The notes beneath the pieces were generated by a model, which searched no databases, was not told the origin of the DNA, and saw only the letters and a program-made list of their open reading frames with translations. This document shows, one piece after another, positions 60,092 through 64,000 of a DNA stretch of 64,000 nucleotides (positions are counted from its first letter, which is position 1; each line of letters opens with the position of its first letter). This DNA comes from Dromaius novaehollandiae (Eukaryota; Chordata; Aves; Casuariiformes; Dromaiidae): the NCBI RefSeq assembly GCF_036370855.1, contig NC_088101.1, positions 34,496,585 through 34,560,584 on the forward strand. The letters run 5' to 3'. The position numbers and the translations under genes are program-made.

Positions 60092-60274
60092 ACGTGCGCG
60101 ATAGCAAATTTTGATTCAACAGGCAGACGCCGCTCAGGCAGACACGTGTTTCTCAGTGGGAAGTACGGCATCGGTTCCTTCGCACCACAGCGGATATTCG
60201 TGTCCGAGACGACGCGACACGCATCTCTATCTAAGGAGATGTCACAACTGTCACTGTCGTTACAATATTTCAGC
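60092..60274. other. CpG-dense segment at moderate GC
   Basis: I count 18 CpG in about 183 bp although the local GC content is only near one half, so CpG are kept well above the depleted level of the flanks. A minus-strand frame of about 65 codons is open across it with many purine-first codons, and a 93-codon frame is open on the plus strand; neither resembles a known protein or has convincing splice sites. It may be a germline-unmethylated regulatory element, an unrecognised exon, or chance. Confidence 0.4.
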
Positions 60275-61125
60275 GATTACTGTCTGTCACCTCCAGGATC
60301 ATAGGAGCAGCACGCAGTTTGTTTTTCCTCTTAGATCGTGCACTTTCAAGATTAAAGTGTTGGCAGGAACAGACTTGTCAGCGCAGCAGTAAGAAATGTG
60401 GTACAAGTGATTTGCTGACGAACTGACGACCGGTTGGGAGAAGATGCCTGATCAGGGAGGCGGAAGGATCATTAACCTCAGCTTGTTATTCATCCCAAGG
60501 AAATGCAGTTTGTGGAGATCACTGATTTTAGTACATGCTGGAAAAAATTAGTCATATGTGGTTTTTAATCAGTAGCATAGTTCCGCTTGGCCTGGGATTT
60601 ACATGGCATGGGAAAAGGATTAACAATATGTCGACTAACTAAGATGCTCAAAGTATCACTATCGCCAGCGTAAGAACAAGTCAAAAAGTTAGGAAAAAAA
60701 CGTTTCACACAGTCTGTCCATACAGTGGCCTGAACCCCCTCTCTCTCCTTGCTCCTTGTTTCTAACTAGCAGAAACGTTAGCCAGTTGTGCCTGGAGAGC
60801 TGAGATAAAGAAGGGAAAAGTTTCTTTGGAAAGCTAAGTCACATTTTCCCAAAATTAATTGTGCCTTTTGTCTATTTGCAGAAGGATTTTATTTGCCATG
60901 GAAAACTATTGGGAGCTTTAAATCAGCCCAGGAGACTCCAACCAAACTGTGATTCATTTTTTGGAGCTAAATCACCATTCTTCCCAAATCTAAGGGACAA
61001 AGTGGTAGGTGTGGAAAACAGCTTGGTGCATGATAAGTAAATTTGGTTTCTTTGAAAAGCATCTTCATTACAGTCACGCTGGTTCATTCACACATGGCTT
61101 AGGAAAGACAAAACCCCCCAAATGG

Positions 61126-61145
61126 CACAGCACAGCACAGCACAG
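61126..61145. repeat. (CACAG)4 microsatellite
   Basis: Four perfect CACAG units followed by CCCGCCC. Simple pentanucleotide repeat. Confidence 0.95.
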
Positions 61146-62363
61146 CCCGCCCAGTACCCAGGGAAAACAGGAAACCTGCCTTCTTTCCTTCCCCTTCCAC
61201 CTCCTCCTCACAAATTATATACGGAGGTGGTTTGGCCTATACCCAGCTACTCAATCCATAAGGTTAACACACTGAGTAATAAACATATTAAACCTCCCAG
61301 CCACTAGTAATTTGATGAAAACTGAGCTCTCGTGAGCGAGCAGCCTGGGAGCTGGTGGGCGGCTCGCAGCCGGAGGGCTCAGTGAAACGTGCTGGAGCGG
61401 CAGGCGAGGAGCCGTGACGGAGGACCAGCCGCCAGCCCACAGCTGTGGGGCAGGAGCTTTTCCACGGAGCAGGAGAGACAGGAGAAGAGGGGAATGAAGA
61501 GACCATCGGGCCAAGATGTACTCGGCTATCGAGAGCCCAGCAATTAAGAGCTGACGAAAAGGAGTTCAAGAGATGAATCCAGCTGCCTCATTTCAATCAT
61601 TTCCTGAACTGGACAGTAATACCAATGCAACAAAAAGTGAATTACCTATCTCTAAGCCCACTGCTGTTATAAATTTGCCATTTCAAATTCAGTGAGAAAC
61701 AGATTATGCTCACTCATGAGTTACCCAAATCACTAACAAGTCTTTCCTTCAAGGAGTGCCTGCCATTCTAGAAAGGGAAGAAGAAAGCAGATTACAAATG
61801 ACCACACACGACAGGTATAGAAATAAACTCGTAGTCAAGAGTTTGCCGGTCCAGGAAGGGTCCCCAGACTAAAGAGCAAACAAGCCCAGTCAGCTCTGAG
61901 TCCAGATAGCAAGGAGTTCGGATTCACAATATTGCGCAATGATATCAAACCTTAGTCTCTAACACACAGATTTAAAGCGCAGCAGACCAAGCAGAGGATA
62001 TGGGTCAGAGAAGAGCAAAGGGTGGACGTGGGAGGAGGAACAAGTGGCCTCTGCAAAGCCTGAGATCGGAAAGTCTGAAATCAGAAAAAGCTGAGCTGGA
62101 GCCCTTCCTGCCACTGCCCTCTTGACACCTCTGCCCTAGACCACCAGCCTCGGCTCATCTCTGCTAAGAGCATGCGCTACCACAGCAGACGATTCGTTCC
62201 ACAGAAAACAAAACTGAAGAAGTAAGCAGGGTACTCATTACCTACATTAAAACAGTTGTGGAGGATTGTTGTTTAATTATCTTCCTTGCTCTTTAACTAT
62301 CTTCATTTTAAATCATTCAATCAGTCACTGGCATGTGAAACGGCTTGCTCAGAGAGGGGTATA

Positions 62364-62410
62364 CGTTTAGGTGACCAGGTATAAGTTTAGACACCTAACT
62401 TTAGGATCCA
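62364..62410. repeat. Ancient amniote repeat trace
   Basis: GTTTAGGTGACCAGGTATAA followed by GTTTAGACACCTAACTTTAG matches the old amniote motif TTTAGGCACCTAACTTTAGG; a related short trace lies at 45819-45836. The rest of the repeat is not recognisable. Confidence 0.35.
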
Positions 62411-62500
62411 GGTTTGACACTGCAACCTCTGTATACATGTCTCAATTTACCCTCTCTTTCACTAGAAAAGCAGTGCAGAGACAAAAGCACCGTCAGTAGA

Positions 62501-62520
62501 GAGCTCATGAGAGCTCATGA
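62501..62520. repeat. Perfect 10-bp tandem duplication
   Basis: GAGCTCATGA occurs twice in a row with no spacer. Each unit contains the palindrome GAGCTC. A slippage-type local duplication. Confidence 0.95.
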
Positions 62521-64000
62521 AACTACCAGTGTTTAGGATCTGATAATCAAAAGGGAAATGAGGAACAAAGAGAGATACATGTACAGATGAGAATAATGGA
62601 TTAGCACAAACATTTAGGGATAAAATCAGGATGGCTCACAACTGAAATGAGTCGCAACCAGTAGGGTTCAAAGCATGGCAAGAATGCAAGGCATCAAAAT
62701 AGCTCTGGAAACCAGAGGGAGACACAGAAAAGCACGAAGTGGTGAAGCAACACAAGTGGACAGAGAGAAAGCTGAGCTAACTGATACCTCTTCTTCACAA
62801 TCTCTGAACCAATAGCAAATAGCATGTAAAAAGTGTGGTCTGCCTTCAAAAAGAGAGGAAAGAAGAACCAAGGGAATTCTAGTGTCCTGAAAATCAGAAC
62901 TGCTTGGGCAGCAATACTGTAAAAAGGGACCTGGCAAATACAAAGGACTGTGACTGGAATCGAGTAACATGACACAGTTTCAAAAGAAAAAAAAGGCTAA
63001 TTCATAGTGGGATGAGTCAGCAGGGGTATTATACACAGGACATAGATGGAAAGTGCACCACCAGACCAGGTCCTGCTGGTTCGATGCGAGTCATGGGGCA
63101 CCTCACTTCTGGGCAGGTGTGAGCAAACAGCAGAGGCTCCAGGACAAAGCGATAAGAAGAGATTTAGAAAACATGATCTGAAGCAAATGAGTTTCTTTCT
63201 TCTGGACGGATAAAAAAAAAAAGAAGAAGGACCAAGATGCCCACGACAAACAGTCTTTGAGTAGATTAAAAACTTGCAATGACATGCACAACGATCAGCT
63301 GCTCTTCATGTCTCCCAGAACCAGGGTATGATGCAGTCACCTGCCTATGCTGGACGAAAAAGAGCAAGCTGATATGATTAGGAAAGATAAGTACCTGAAT
63401 TTTCCTGAAAAGTCAAATATCTCATTGCATCAGAGCACCAGCCCACTGGAAAAGAAGAGCGCAGCCTTTCTAATGACACCCTGCGTTCGGTTCCACCCAG
63501 AAGGCCCAGGAAGACCAGCACAGCCCACAGAAACGTGAAAATTCCCTTTCACATGTAGCCTGCGGTGTGCTTGCATTTGTGTATAATAATAAAAATAGGC
63601 ATTGGGAAACATCGACGCAGAAATCATGAAATCTCCTTCCCTGGAAGCTTAGAAACAGTTGGCACAGCCATCCGTAAAGATGGCCTGCATGTAATTTATC
63701 CTGACGGTGCAAAGAAAACGAGCAAAGTTAAGATCCTCTTTGGAACTTGTCAGTGGCAGAATCTGGCCCGTGTTTGTCTCCGGCTCAGACAGACCCTCCT
63801 GCCTTCCCTTTCCCCTCCAGCAGGCCATCTCACACCAGCGTGACCTGAGCAGGCAACCAGCTGGAAGGAAACACCCTGACAGCAGCGCATAAGCAGCAAA
63901 ATTCAGGGAAGGGCTGCTGTGATCTCCTAGTATTCTTGAGGAGGGAAAGTTTGCTGCAGACAGGGTCGAGCCTATGAATGTTCACGGAGACACAGGTCTG

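Larger units (their letters stand above)
54661..64000. other. Non-coding stretch, no gene seen
   Basis: No gene is supported. GC-richer patches occur at 54880-55030, 55240-55400, 57620-57990, 59270-59420 and 61330-61460, each with short overlapping frames on both strands. Between them the DNA is AT-leaning and nearly free of recognisable repeats. Enhancer-like sequence is seen at 59790-59850 and 60450-60700. A CpG-dense but not GC-rich block lies at 60092-60274. Confidence 0.65.

Noticed and set aside
1..64000. CRISPR arrays, operons, tRNA or rRNA genes, integrated virus or bacterial mobile elements
   Set aside because: I saw no regularly spaced direct repeats, no cloverleaf with A/B boxes, no rRNA core motifs, no LTR pairs and no viral protein-like frames.

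Overview
The window reads as nuclear DNA of an amniote vertebrate, most likely a bird. It has no operons, no closely packed long reading frames, no ribosome-binding-site logic and no bacterial or viral hallmarks. Base composition is patchy: long AT-leaning stretches are broken by short CpG-dense islands. Microsatellites and homopolymers are of the kind seen in vertebrate nuclear DNA. The only transposable elements I can recognise are very old and decayed: 3' tails of CR1 and of the MIR/L2/L3-like family with the 'genes-to-tail' signature around CTCAGTTT...ATCTGTAA, and short amniote repeats of the kind common in turtles, crocodiles and birds. No Alu, B1/B2, young L1, LTR or full-length CR1 is visible. 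That very low load of young repeats is why I favour a bird over a turtle, crocodile or mammal, but it is inference.

I found no confident protein-coding gene. The longest open frames (about 140-190 codons) are explained by GC-rich islands, by a CA repeat, or by chance, and resemble no protein I know. The single stretch that looks coding is a short minus-strand segment at 43510-43682. It has purine-first codons, a consensus-like splice donor, local CpG retention and a natural-looking charged peptide, but its acceptor is poor and I do not recognise the protein. The window is therefore best described as intergenic DNA or a large intron.

Layout. 1-14.8 kb is AT-leaning non-coding DNA with one G18 run, small palindromes and enhancer-like AT-rich blocks. 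14.8-25.5 kb holds two of the clearest ancient retroposon fragments, a G15 run and a T-rich tract. 25.5-31.4 kb has two enhancer-like blocks. 31.4-37.6 kb is a mosaic with three CpG-dense patches, ending in a 119-bp CA/CG-alternating microsatellite. 37.6-47.3 kb carries the densest set of old retroposon tails and the candidate exon. 47.3-55 kb contains two CpG islands (47.35-47.57 and 53.77-54.66 kb), the second being the best candidate for a promoter or orphan CpG island. 55-64 kb is ordinary non-coding DNA with one odd segment (60.09-60.27 kb) that is CpG-dense without being GC-rich.

No interacting gene system is visible, and I saw nothing that qualifies as a new biological system. The most useful leads are the candidate exon, the CpG island near 54 kb, the CpG-dense block near 60.2 kb, and the putative conserved non-coding blocks. 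All need an alignment to other amniote genomes, which I could not run.
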